34,209 bases of DNA from an uncultured Eubacteriales bacterium. Its GTDB lineage: Bacteria > Bacillota > Clostridia > Christensenellales > Aristaeellaceae. Positions 15,912-23,521 of the stretch are shown here, piece by piece. The notes below the pieces were generated by a model. That model saw only the letters and a list, made by a program, of their open reading frames with translations, had not been told where the DNA came from and made no database searches. Both the position numbers and the translations under genes were made by a program. Every line of letters starts with the position of its first letter. Position 1 is the first letter of the stretch. The DNA lies in the NCBI GenBank assembly GCA_900540045.1, contig UQEF01000022.1, positions 1 through 34,209 on the forward strand, written 5' to 3'.

Positions 15912-17312
15912 TTAGACAGGCATGGTCTTTTCTTCCTTGTTGAGCATGGTGCTGTCCACACCCAGCTGCTTGGCCTGACGGTACTGGAAGTACTTGATTG
16001 CCACCTGCGGGAACAGGGCGTAGCTCAGCACGTCCTCCTCCTGCTGGTAGTAGTCGCGAATCTCCTCGCGGTACTTATCCAGTTCGGGCGGGATGTCGTC
16101 GGCAGGACGATGGGTAATGACCTTGTCGTCGCCGATGCACTTTTTGCGAACTTCTTCGTTGACGGGCGCGGGCAGCCTGCCGTACTCGCCGCGAAGCAGG
16201 GCCTTGGACTCCTTGGTTACCATCTTGTAGCGCTCGCCGGCCAGGACGTTCATTACAGCCTGAGTGCCCACGATCTGGCTGGTGGGCGTCACCAGCGGCG
16301 GATAGCCGAAGTCCTTGCGCACGCGCGGCACCTCAGCCAGCACGTCGTAGTACTTATCCATGGCGTTGGCCTGCTTGAGCTGACCGATCAGGTTGCTCAG
16401 CATGCCGCCAGGCACCTGATAAATCAGCGTATTTGCGTCGGTCGCAAGCACGCGGGCAGGATCGCGCCATCCTTCCTTGGTCAGCTCGTCCGCCACGCCA
16501 CGGAAGTAGGCGGCCAGTTCACTAAGCAGCTTAAGGTCCAGACCGGTGTCATACTCGGTGCCCTGAAGCGTTGCCACCATGGACTCGGTGGTGGGCTGGG
16601 AGGTACCGTTGCCCAGTGCGGAAAGCGCGGTGTCAATCACATCCACGCCCGCCTCCACGGCCTTGAGCAGCGTCATGGCGCCGGTGCCGGTGGTATCATG
16701 CGTATGCAGGACGATGGGCAGGTTCGTTTCCGCCTTGAGGCGCTTGATCAGGCTGTAGGCCTTGTAGGGCAGCAGCAGGTTAGCCATGTCCTTAATACAG
16801 ATGATATCCGCGCCCATCTTGGCGATGTCGGCGGCCAGCTTCACGAAGTAATCCTCCGTGTGCACGGGGCTGATGGTGTAGCTCATGGCCACCTCGGCGG
16901 TTCCGCCGTATTTCTTGGTGGCCTTGACGGCGGTTTCCATGTTGCGCAGATCATTGAGCGCGTCGAAGCAGCGGATGATATCGCAGCCGTTTTCAACCGT
17001 CTTTTTCACGAAGAAATCGACCACGTCGTCGGCGTAATGCTTGTAGCCCAGCAGGTTCTGGCCGCGCAGCAGCATCTGCAGCTTGGTGTTGGGCAGGCCC
17101 TTGCGCAGCTTGCGAAGGCGCTCCCACGGGTCCTCGTTGAGGAAGCGCAGGCAGCTGTCGAAGGTCGCGCCGCCCCAGCATTCCAAAGAGAAGTAGCCTA
17201 CTTTGTCCAGCTTTTCAAACGCAGGCTCCATCTGGGAGAATCTCATGCGCGTAGCGGCCTGGCTCTGGTGCGCGTCGCGCAGGATGGTATCGGTAATTCC
17301 AACCTTGGCCAT
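15912..17312 (-). CDS. oadA: Oxaloacetate decarboxylase alpha / transcarboxylase 5S-type carboxyltransferase
   Basis: The 466-residue biotin-dependent carboxyltransferase moves CO2 between oxaloacetate/pyruvate and carboxybiotin. A HMGL-like TIM barrel (1-~290) includes 'ITDTILRDAHQS' near the start, 'ECWGGATFD', the metal-bound lysine region 'CIKDMANLL' and the HxH motif 'VLHTHDTTG'. The C-terminal conserved domain (PYC_OADA) ends near residue 455. There is no biotinyl domain on this chain; it is supplied by the separate carrier gene in the operon, as in Propionibacterium 5S. The start ATG at 17312 has AGAGGTG upstream; an in-frame GTG three codons earlier lies inside that site. Last gene of a five-gene operon ending at the terminator. 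Confidence 0.93.
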   Translation of the reverse strand: MAKVGITDTILRDAHQSQAATRMRFSQMEPAFEKLDKVGYFSLECWGGATFDSCLRFLNEDPWERLRKLRKGLPNTKLQMLLRGQNLLGYKHYADDVVDFFVKKTVENGCDIIRCFDALNDLRNMETAVKATKKYGGTAEVAMSYTISPVHTEDYFVKLAADIAKMGADIICIKDMANLLLPYKAYSLIKRLKAETNLPIVLHTHDTTGTGAMTLLKAVEAGVDVIDTALSALGNGTSQPTTESMVATLQGTEYDTGLDLKLLSELAAYFRGVADELTKEGWRDPARVLATDANTLIYQVPGGMLSNLIGQLKQANAMDKYYDVLAEVPRVRKDFGYPPLVTPTSQIVGTQAVMNVLAGERYKMVTKESKALLRGEYGRLPAPVNEEVRKKCIGDDKVITHRPADDIPPELDKYREEIRDYYQQEEDVLSYALFPQVAIKYFQYRQAKQLGVDSTMLNKEEKTMPV

Positions 17313-17335
17313 TGTTTTCACCTCTTAAATTGCGA

Positions 17336-18790
17336 TTAACCGAACATGCTCAGCAGGATACCGGCAGCGATGGCCGAGCCGATCACGCCTGCCACGTTGG
17401 GGCCCATGGCGTGCATGAGCAGGAAGTTGCCGGGGTTGGCCTTCTGGCCCTCCACCTGGCTCACACGCGCGGCCATCGGCACGGCGGACACACCGGCGGA
17501 ACCGATGAGCGGGTTGATCTTGCCACCGGAGAGCTTGTTCATGACCTTGGCCAGTAGCACGCCGCCCGCGGTGCCAAAGCCGAAGGCGAGCACGCCCACG
17601 ACGATGATGCCCAGCGTCTTGGGCGACAGGAAGGTGGAGGCGGTCGCCGTCGCGCCGACCGTGGTGCCCAGGAAGATGGTGACGATGTTCATCAGCTCGT
17701 TCTGGGCGGTCTTGTTCAGACGGTCCACCACGCCGCTCTCACGGAACAGGTTGCCCAGCATCAGGCAGCCGACCAGCGGTGCCGCAGAGGGCAGCAGCAG
17801 GCTTACGATGATGGTCACCGCGATGGGGAAGATGATCTTCTCGCGCTTGCTCACGGGGCGCAGCTGCTCCATGACGATCTCGCGCTCCTTCTTGGTGGTC
17901 AGAGCGCGCATGATGGGCGGCTGAATCACCGGCACCAGCGCCATGTAGCTGTAGGCCGCCACGGCGATGGGGCCAAGCAGGTGCGGAGCCAGCTTGCCGG
18001 TCAGGTAGATGGCGGTGGGGCCGTCCGCGCCGCCGATGATGCCGGTGGAAGCGGCTTCCTGCGGGGTGAAACCCATCACGGTATAACAAACGATGAAGGT
18101 GATGAAGATGCCCAGCTGCGCGGCAGCGCCCAGCAGCAGGCTCTTGGGGTTGGCAATCAGGGGACCGAAGTCGGTCATGCAGCCCACGCCCAGGAAGATC
18201 AGGCAGGGGTAAATGCCCAGCTTCACGCCCAGATACAGGTAGTCCAGCATGCCGGGAGTAATGACCTTGCCGGCGGTAGCCAGCAGCTGGCCGCTAACGG
18301 TGAACACCTGTCCATCGGCCAGATACGCGCCCGCGGAGCTGATGATGATCTGCGCGCTGTTGGCCAAAATGGAGCCGTCAGCGGTGACCAGCGCACCCGC
18401 GGCGTTAAACGCGCCGCCAGCAGTGATGGCATCCACGATTTGACCCAGCATGTTTCCGGCTGCGTCCATCACGGCGCCCTGAGCGGTAAAGGTGTAAGCA
18501 ACCGGGTTGGTCAGCGCCGAAGAGTCCAACAGCACCGCGCCGCCAAACAGGCTCCAGTTGGTGTGGCCGCCAGCAAACAGCTCCTGATTGTACATACCCG
18601 CAATAGGCAGGTTGGTCAGCAGCATGCCAAATGCAATGGGCATCAGCAAAAGCGGTTCGTACTTTTTGACCACGGCCAGATACATCAGCACGCACGCGAT
18701 AGCGATCATGATCAGCGGCTTGGGATCGCTAAACAGCGCATAAATGCCAGAATCCTGGCAAAGCTTGATTAAACTCTCGCCCACGTTCAT
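17336..18790 (-). CDS. oadB: Sodium ion-translocating decarboxylase beta subunit with long loop insertion
   Basis: The 484-residue integral membrane subunit decarboxylates carboxybiotin and pumps Na+ outward. Family motifs are strong: 'YEPLLLMPIAFGMLLTNLP' near 44-62, 'DYLYLGVKLGIYPCLIFLGVG' at 183-203, 'GIIGGADGPTAIYLTGKLAPHLLG' and the C-terminal 'GNFLLMHAMGPNVAGVIGSA'. OadB/GcdB/MmdB are usually 375-435 residues. The excess is an insertion at about 72-178, between the first two membrane units, made of Ala/Gly-rich near-repeats (GAVMDAAGNML, GALVTADGSIL, GAYLADGQVFT). Upstream ribosome site is weak. In operon order it follows the biotin carrier gene and precedes oadA. Confidence 0.93.
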   Translation of the reverse strand: MNVGESLIKLCQDSGIYALFSDPKPLIMIAIACVLMYLAVVKKYEPLLLMPIAFGMLLTNLPIAGMYNQELFAGGHTNWSLFGGAVLLDSSALTNPVAYTFTAQGAVMDAAGNMLGQIVDAITAGGAFNAAGALVTADGSILANSAQIIISSAGAYLADGQVFTVSGQLLATAGKVITPGMLDYLYLGVKLGIYPCLIFLGVGCMTDFGPLIANPKSLLLGAAAQLGIFITFIVCYTVMGFTPQEAASTGIIGGADGPTAIYLTGKLAPHLLGPIAVAAYSYMALVPVIQPPIMRALTTKKEREIVMEQLRPVSKREKIIFPIAVTIIVSLLLPSAAPLVGCLMLGNLFRESGVVDRLNKTAQNELMNIVTIFLGTTVGATATASTFLSPKTLGIIVVGVLAFGFGTAGGVLLAKVMNKLSGGKINPLIGSAGVSAVPMAARVSQVEGQKANPGNFLLMHAMGPNVAGVIGSAIAAGILLSMFG

Positions 18791-18844
18791 GGTTTGAAAT
18801 CAACTCGCTTTCTTTTGAGAATGTGGGAAAGGCCGCGAATGATC

Positions 18845-19252
18845 TCAGCCAATAACGATGAGCGGGTCGCCGCTGTTGACAGAAGCGCCCTTGGCGGCCA
18901 CGACCTGCTTGATGGTGCCGTCGCAGGGAGCCATGATCTCGTTTTCCATCTTCATGGCTTCCAGGATCAGCAGAATATCGCCCTTTTTCACGGTAGCGCC
19001 TTCGGTCACGCGCACTTCCAGGATGGTGCCGGGCATAGGAGCGTTCACCTTCTGGCCTCCGGCAACAGGGGCAGCAGCAGCGGGGGCGGCAGGCGCGGGA
19101 GCGGCGGCGGGAGCAGCCACAGGCGCGGGAGCAGCTACAGGAGTGACAACGGGGGCGGCAACAGGAGCGGCAACAGGAGCGGACGCAGCGCCCACTTCCT
19201 CGACGGCGACGGAATAAGCGACACCATTGACCGTGATATTGAACTGACGCAT
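18845..19252 (-). CDS. Biotin carboxyl carrier protein (1.3S / gamma-type)
   Basis: The 135-residue biotin carrier has a short N-terminal module (MRQFNITVNG...), a very long Ala/Pro/Val hinge (about 21-64, low complexity) and a C-terminal biotinyl domain from 65. The biotinylated lysine is K101 in EAMKME. The hinge lets biotin swing between the carboxyltransferases and the membrane beta subunit. AAGGAGG precedes the ATG at 19252; a much longer open frame upstream overlaps oadG and is not real. Its place between oadG and oadB shows it serves this decarboxylase complex rather than acetyl-CoA carboxylase. Confidence 0.95.
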   Translation of the reverse strand: MRQFNITVNGVAYSVAVEEVGAASAPVAAPVAAPVVTPVAAPAPVAAPAAAPAPAAPAAAAPVAGGQKVNAPMPGTILEVRVTEGATVKKGDILLILEAMKMENEIMAPCDGTIKQVVAAKGASVNSGDPLIVIG

Positions 19253-19296
19253 GGGGTGGAATCCTCCTTCAACAAATGCAGTGGTTTCTTTGGAAA

Positions 19297-19659
19297 TCAG
19301 AAGCGGCTGTAGGTCTGTTCCTCGCGGCCCGCGCGGTTCCAGGCGGGCGCGTTGCTGACGCGCTTGACATGGCGCACCACAAATCCGGCGGGCGCCTGCC
19401 ATACGGCGGCAATCGCGGCGGTGATGGCGGCGATCACCTCGGCGCTTACGCCTTCGCTGGCTGCGGGAGCCGGATCAGCCACAGGCGGCGCGGATACGAC
19501 GGGAGCGGCGGGCTTGGCCTTTTCAGGCTTCTTTTCGCCGGTGGACCGGTCGGTGATGAACGAAAGCACCTTGATGAAAACGATCAGGATAATCAGGCCG
19601 AGAAACACAACCAAAAGGCCGATCACCATAACGCCAATGCCGAAGATCAAGTTCTCCAT
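19297..19659 (-). CDS. OadG family decarboxylase gamma subunit
   Basis: The 120-residue protein has one N-terminal membrane helix (about 5-32, 'IFGIGVMVIGLLVVFLGLI'), a charged Pro/Ala-rich linker, a predicted helix 'AEVIAAITAAIAAV' at 72-86 and the conserved tail 'VSNAPAWNRAGREEQ' of Firmicutes OadG/MmdD proteins. It anchors the biotin and carboxyltransferase subunits to the membrane pump. AAGG-type ribosome site upstream. Its stop is 44 bases before the biotin carrier start, and it follows the 12S-type gene by 21 bases. Confidence 0.9.
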   Translation of the reverse strand: MENLIFGIGVMVIGLLVVFLGLIILIVFIKVLSFITDRSTGEKKPEKAKPAAPVVSAPPVADPAPAASEGVSAEVIAAITAAIAAVWQAPAGFVVRHVKRVSNAPAWNRAGREEQTYSRF

Positions 19660-19680
19660 GAATATCCCTTCCTTTCGGCG

Positions 19681-21153
19681 TTACATGGGCAGGTTGTCAT
19701 GCTTCTTGGGCGGGTTGGAATCGCGCTTGGAGCCGAGCATCTCCAGGGCGGAAATCAGCATGGCGCGGGTCTTGGCGGGATCGATGATATCGTCCACCAT
19801 ACCGTCCTTGGCTGCGTTGACCGCTCCGGCCACCTTTTCCACATACTCGCCGGCATACTTGGCGCGGGCTTCCTCCACGGACAGGTCCTTGTCGGCCTTG
19901 ACCTGATCGGCATAGAGCACTGCCACCGCCGCCTCGGGCGTAAGGGCGGAGATCACCGCGCCGGGCCAGGCGTAGGTGATGTCGGCGTTGGCCTTGCCGC
20001 CCATGGCCACGTAAGCCTGGCCAATCGCATCGCCGGTTACCACGGCCAGCTTGGGGGCGGTCGCCTCGGCATAGGCAAAGAGCAGCTGGCTCTGGGCCTT
20101 GAACAGCCAGCCCTGCGCGTTCACACTGTCCACGGTCACGCCGCAGGTGTTGAGCAGGCTGATGACGGCGATGCCGAAGCAGTCCATGAAACGCACAAAG
20201 CGCGCGGCCTTCTGCAGGGCGCCCGCGGTCAACTTGCCGCTGGCAGCCACCACGCCCACGCTGTGTCCGCCCATGCGGCCCATGAACACGCGCACGGAAG
20301 GCTCGTAAGCGGCGTAGAGCTCGATGGAGGCGCCGCCGTCCATCAGCGCGGCCACAAGCGCGTCCACATCCGCCGCGTCGATGGCGGGAATCAGGCGGCT
20401 CATGTCGTCGCTGTCGATGATTTCGCTGTCCTCAAGGTTGCTGGAGGGCAACAGGGCCAGCACCTGCTTGGCCTTCAAAAGCGCCTCGTCCTCGGTGGCG
20501 GCGGTCAGCGCGCAGGCGCCCATGCCGGCGGCCACCTTCGCGCCGCCCAGCTCCTGAGGCTTGACGTCCAGTCCGTTCATGGCAGCCAGCACCTGCGGGC
20601 CGAACACCATCACTTCGCCCACTTTTTCCGCTACGATGGACACGTCCGCCAGCTGGGTCAGCAGCGCCGCGCCGCCGATGCAGGGGCCCAGCACCACCGA
20701 TACGATGGGGCATACGCCGCTCATGCGGGCCAGCTTCTGATAAATCTCGCTGTACGCGCTCATGGCGGCGGCGCCTTCGTCGATGCGCACGCCGGCGCTG
20801 TCCAGCAGCGCCACCACGGGCGCGCCCGTCTTGAGGGCCATGTCCAGGAGCTTGAGGATTTTGACAGCCTGGGCCTTGCCCATCGCGCCGCCGTGAACCG
20901 TGAAATCCTGCGCGAAGAGGTACACCGGACGCTCCTCAATGGTGGCATATCCGGTGATGACGCCCGCGCCTTCCTCGTTTTGGCTCACCAGCGCAAACAG
21001 CTCCACAAAGCTGCCGGCATCCGCGAGCTTTTCCACACGCTCGCGCGCGGTCAGCTTGCCTGCTTCGCGCTGTTCCTTGAGGCGCTTTTCGTTGCCGCCG
21101 AGGATGGCGTCACGAATTTCCAGCACCTTTTGAAGGTCTTGAGAATTGTGCAT
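19681..21153 (-). CDS. Acyl-CoA carboxyltransferase, methylmalonyl-CoA decarboxylase alpha / 12S type
   Basis: The 490-residue crotonase-fold carboxyltransferase belongs to the MmdA/PccB/12S family. Features: 'LTARERVEKLADAGSFVE' near 33-50, the N-domain oxyanion region 'DFTVHGGAMGKAQAVKI', 'VALLDSAGVRIDEG', 'VLGPCIGGAALL' and C-domain 'AWPGAVISALTPEAAVAVLYA'. It would transfer CO2 between methylmalonyl-CoA (or a related acyl-CoA) and biotin. It is slightly shorter than the usual 510-525. The start at 21153 has GGGAG seven bases upstream; two earlier in-frame Met have no good site. First gene of the operon. Substrate cannot be fixed from sequence; glutaconyl-CoA decarboxylase is less likely because that alpha subunit is longer. 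Confidence 0.9.
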   Translation of the reverse strand: MHNSQDLQKVLEIRDAILGGNEKRLKEQREAGKLTARERVEKLADAGSFVELFALVSQNEEGAGVITGYATIEERPVYLFAQDFTVHGGAMGKAQAVKILKLLDMALKTGAPVVALLDSAGVRIDEGAAAMSAYSEIYQKLARMSGVCPIVSVVLGPCIGGAALLTQLADVSIVAEKVGEVMVFGPQVLAAMNGLDVKPQELGGAKVAAGMGACALTAATEDEALLKAKQVLALLPSSNLEDSEIIDSDDMSRLIPAIDAADVDALVAALMDGGASIELYAAYEPSVRVFMGRMGGHSVGVVAASGKLTAGALQKAARFVRFMDCFGIAVISLLNTCGVTVDSVNAQGWLFKAQSQLLFAYAEATAPKLAVVTGDAIGQAYVAMGGKANADITYAWPGAVISALTPEAAVAVLYADQVKADKDLSVEEARAKYAGEYVEKVAGAVNAAKDGMVDDIIDPAKTRAMLISALEMLGSKRDSNPPKKHDNLPM

Positions 21154-21312
21154 TTCCGTTCTCCCTTCCATGCGGTAATGGTCTTTGGTCAGGGGCAAAC
21201 TGGCGAAAGTCCAACTTACACCCCATTCATTTGTTTCTGCATATCCTTCCTGTTTTCCTGCCCTCATGACAATCTTTTCACGATTTTGGGGCGTTTTTTT
21301 TTCGTAATGCCT

Positions 21313-22227
21313 TTAAACCGTTGTTTCGCCTGCGTTTTCCCCGGCAAGAAAGCCGTCGATAAGGGCGCGCGCCTGGGCGGCGGGATCGGCCGTCATATCC
21401 AGCCAGTGTATGGCCTGGTCACGCCGGAACCAGGTCATCTGACGCTTGGCAAACTGCTTGATGGCCGTGGAAAGCAGGTCGCGCATTTCCTCAAGCGTGG
21501 CGATCCGTCCCGTCAGATACTGGGTGATGAAACGGTACTCAAGCCCCAGCTTCAAAAGAAACTCCTCGCTCACGCCCCTGTCCAGAAGCCCGCGCACCTC
21601 CTCTACCATGCCCTCGTTAAGCCGCCGGTCCAGCCGCTGGTCGATGCGGCGGCGCAGGGTATCCCGATCCCAGGTCACCCCCAGGCGCAGCGTCTCATAG
21701 CGTGGGTTTCGGCCGGGAACGATGTCGTCGCCGTCGTGCAGCTTTTCCAAAAGCCGCATCACCCGGTTGCGGTTGCGCCTTTCCACCTCCACATCCGGCA
21801 CGGCCTTGACCAGCATGGCGTAGAGCTCTTCGGTGGTCCGCTTCTCCAGCTCCGCGCGGTAGGCAAGATCCGGCATGCGGTTGGACAGCTCGTAGCCGTC
21901 CGCCACCGAATCCATGTACAGGCCGGTGCCGCCCACCAAAAAAGGCGGCTTCCCCCGCGCCACAATGCCGTCGATGGCCTCATAGGCCATGCGCTGGAAA
22001 TCCGCCATGGAAAAAAAGTCGCCCGCCTCGCATACGTCGATCAGGTGGTGTCTGACCCCCCGTGTCTCTTCGGGCGTGATTTTGCCGCTGCCCAGGTCCA
22101 ATCCGCGAAATACCTGCCGCGAATCCGCCGAAACGATTTCGCCGCCGTATCGCAGGGCCAGTTCCACCCCCAGGCCACTCTTGCCGGACGCATTGGTGCC
22201 AGCAATCACAATCAGCTTTGGCAGCAT
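21313..22227 (-). CDS. miaA: tRNA dimethylallyltransferase
   Basis: MiaA transfers a dimethylallyl group to A37 of tRNAs that read codons starting with U. The P-loop GTNASGKS lies at 10-17, followed by 'SADSRQVFRGLDLGSGKIT' and 'FLVGGTGLYMDSV', all family signatures, and 'QFAKRQMTWFRRD' near the C-terminus. The 304-residue length is normal. The start at 22227 was chosen because GGGGGAG is five bases upstream and the protein then begins right before the P-loop strand; the alternative ATG at 22245 forms an ATGA overlap with the GNAT stop. Last gene of the metG-tatD-GNAT-miaA operon. Confidence 0.95.
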   Translation of the reverse strand: MLPKLIVIAGTNASGKSGLGVELALRYGGEIVSADSRQVFRGLDLGSGKITPEETRGVRHHLIDVCEAGDFFSMADFQRMAYEAIDGIVARGKPPFLVGGTGLYMDSVADGYELSNRMPDLAYRAELEKRTTEELYAMLVKAVPDVEVERRNRNRVMRLLEKLHDGDDIVPGRNPRYETLRLGVTWDRDTLRRRIDQRLDRRLNEGMVEEVRGLLDRGVSEEFLLKLGLEYRFITQYLTGRIATLEEMRDLLSTAIKQFAKRQMTWFRRDQAIHWLDMTADPAAQARALIDGFLAGENAGETTV

Positions 22228-22241
22228 CCAGACTCCCCCAT

Positions 22242-22724
22242 TCATTCTTCTTTCTGATAGGCGATGCGCGGCGTGCCATCCTCCACCCAGATGGCGCCGC
22301 AGCGCTCAAAACCGTTGCGCTCAAAGGCCCGGCGCATGGGCAGGTTGCGCTCGTGGGTATCGCCGCGCAGGTTGGGATGGCGGCTGAACGCCCACTTTAC
22401 GATCACATCCACCATGCCGCGCTTTTCCCCCGAAGAGGCCACACGGTGGAGCGTGGCATAGGGGCGGTCGTTCTTCCATGCACCGTCGATCACGCGGTAG
22501 GTGGGGTCCTCCCCAAAAACGAGGACGAAGGCCGCGTACAGGCGCCCCTCCTCCTCGCATACGTAGCACCGTTCCCCGGCAATATCGGCCTCGATCGTTT
22601 CCCGTGAGGGATACCGGGTACCCCACTGACCGGGATTTCCGCTTTGCGCCATAAACCGCCGCGCGCCTTCATAGATGAGCAGCACGGCCTCCAGATCCGC
22701 CTCGGTGGCGGGCCGGACACGCAT
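22242..22724 (-). CDS. GNAT family N-acetyltransferase
   Basis: The 160-residue protein opens with the GNAT pattern 'MRVRPATEADLEAVLLIYE', has a central 'RLYAAFVLVFGEDPTY' strand pair and ends 'HERNLPMRRAFERNGFERCG', the usual acetyl-CoA helix and 'GF' strand. The P-loop-like segment is 'VASSGEKRGM'. The substrate is not deducible. The start at 22724 has a GGGGGT site; the ATG at 22748, overlapping the tatD stop as ATGA, has a GGAGG only one base away, so the shorter form is preferred. It is embedded in the metG operon, which does not itself suggest a substrate. Confidence 0.85.
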   Translation of the reverse strand: MRVRPATEADLEAVLLIYEGARRFMAQSGNPGQWGTRYPSRETIEADIAGERCYVCEEEGRLYAAFVLVFGEDPTYRVIDGAWKNDRPYATLHRVASSGEKRGMVDVIVKWAFSRHPNLRGDTHERNLPMRRAFERNGFERCGAIWVEDGTPRIAYQKEE

Positions 22725-22744
22725 GGGCTTACCCCCTTTTCCGT

Positions 22745-23521
22745 TCATTCCTCCGGAATGCCGAACAGCCGGCAGGCGTTGCGCGCTGCCGTATCGGCCA
22801 GTTTCTCCGTGCTCACGCCCCGCAGCTGCGCCACCACCTCGGCTACATACTGCACAAAGGCGGGCTCGTTTCGCTTGCCGCGCAGGGGTACCGGGGTCAA
22901 ATAGGGGCTGTCGGTTTCCACCAGCAGGCGATCCGCCGGACAGAAGCGAGCGGCCTCCTGAAGCTTGTGCGCATTCTTGAAGGTGACAGGCCCCGCAAAG
23001 GAAAGGTAGAATCCCAGATCGAGGTATTCCTTCGCGCTTTCCACGCTTCCGCTGTAACAGTGCATCACGCCTGCGGGAAGCTCCCCGCGGCGCTCGCGGA
23101 GCACCTCCAGCATATCCCCATGCGCATCGCGCACATGGAACACCGCCGGAACATTCATCCGACGGGCCAGAGCCAGCTGCTTGATGAGTACCTCACGCTG
23201 CTGGTCACGGGGAGAAAGGTCGTAGAAATAATCCAGACCGATCTCGCCCACGGCCACCACGCGCGGCTGCGTCAGCATGTCTTCCAGCTCGGCTTCCGTT
23301 TCATCCGTCCAGGTTTTGGCCTCATGCGGATGCACGCCCACCGCGCCATACACGCCTTCGTGTTTTTTGGCAAGCGCCACGATGCGGCGGCTTGTTTCCA
23401 GATCGCTTCCTCCCAGGACGCAGCGCCTGACGCCGGCCTGCGCCATGCGCTGCATCACCTCCGGCAGGTCGTTTTGAAATCCCTCGTTTTCCAGATGACA
23501 ATGCGAATCAAACAGGTTCAT
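22745..23521 (-). CDS. tatD: TatD family metal-dependent deoxyribonuclease
   Basis: The 258-residue TIM-barrel hydrolase of the TatD/YcfH family has metal ligands visible at H7 and H9 ('FDSHCHLE'), E in 'GEIGLDYF', H in 'VFHVRDAH', H in 'GVMHCYSG' and the C-terminal Asp in 'ETDSPYLTP'. Family members are 3'-5' exonucleases or D-aminoacyl-tRNA-deacylase-like; the YabD type typically follows metG in Bacillota, exactly as here. The ATG overlaps the metG stop (ATGA), indicating coupled translation. Confidence 0.93.
   Translation of the reverse strand: MNLFDSHCHLENEGFQNDLPEVMQRMAQAGVRRCVLGGSDLETSRRIVALAKKHEGVYGAVGVHPHEAKTWTDETEAELEDMLTQPRVVAVGEIGLDYFYDLSPRDQQREVLIKQLALARRMNVPAVFHVRDAHGDMLEVLRERRGELPAGVMHCYSGSVESAKEYLDLGFYLSFAGPVTFKNAHKLQEAARFCPADRLLVETDSPYLTPVPLRGKRNEPAFVQYVAEVVAQLRGVSTEKLADTAARNACRLFGIPEE

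Noticed and set aside
21154..21312. Possible promoter before the carboxyltransferase operon (TTGTCA, TTGGAC)
   Set aside because: Neither has a -10 at suitable spacing, so no promoter was called.
19276..22257. Open frame of almost 1000 codons on the plus strand
   Set aside because: It is antisense to mmdA and miaA, lacks a ribosome site and family motifs, and is rich in His, Gly and Arg, as expected for a shadow frame in GC-rich DNA.
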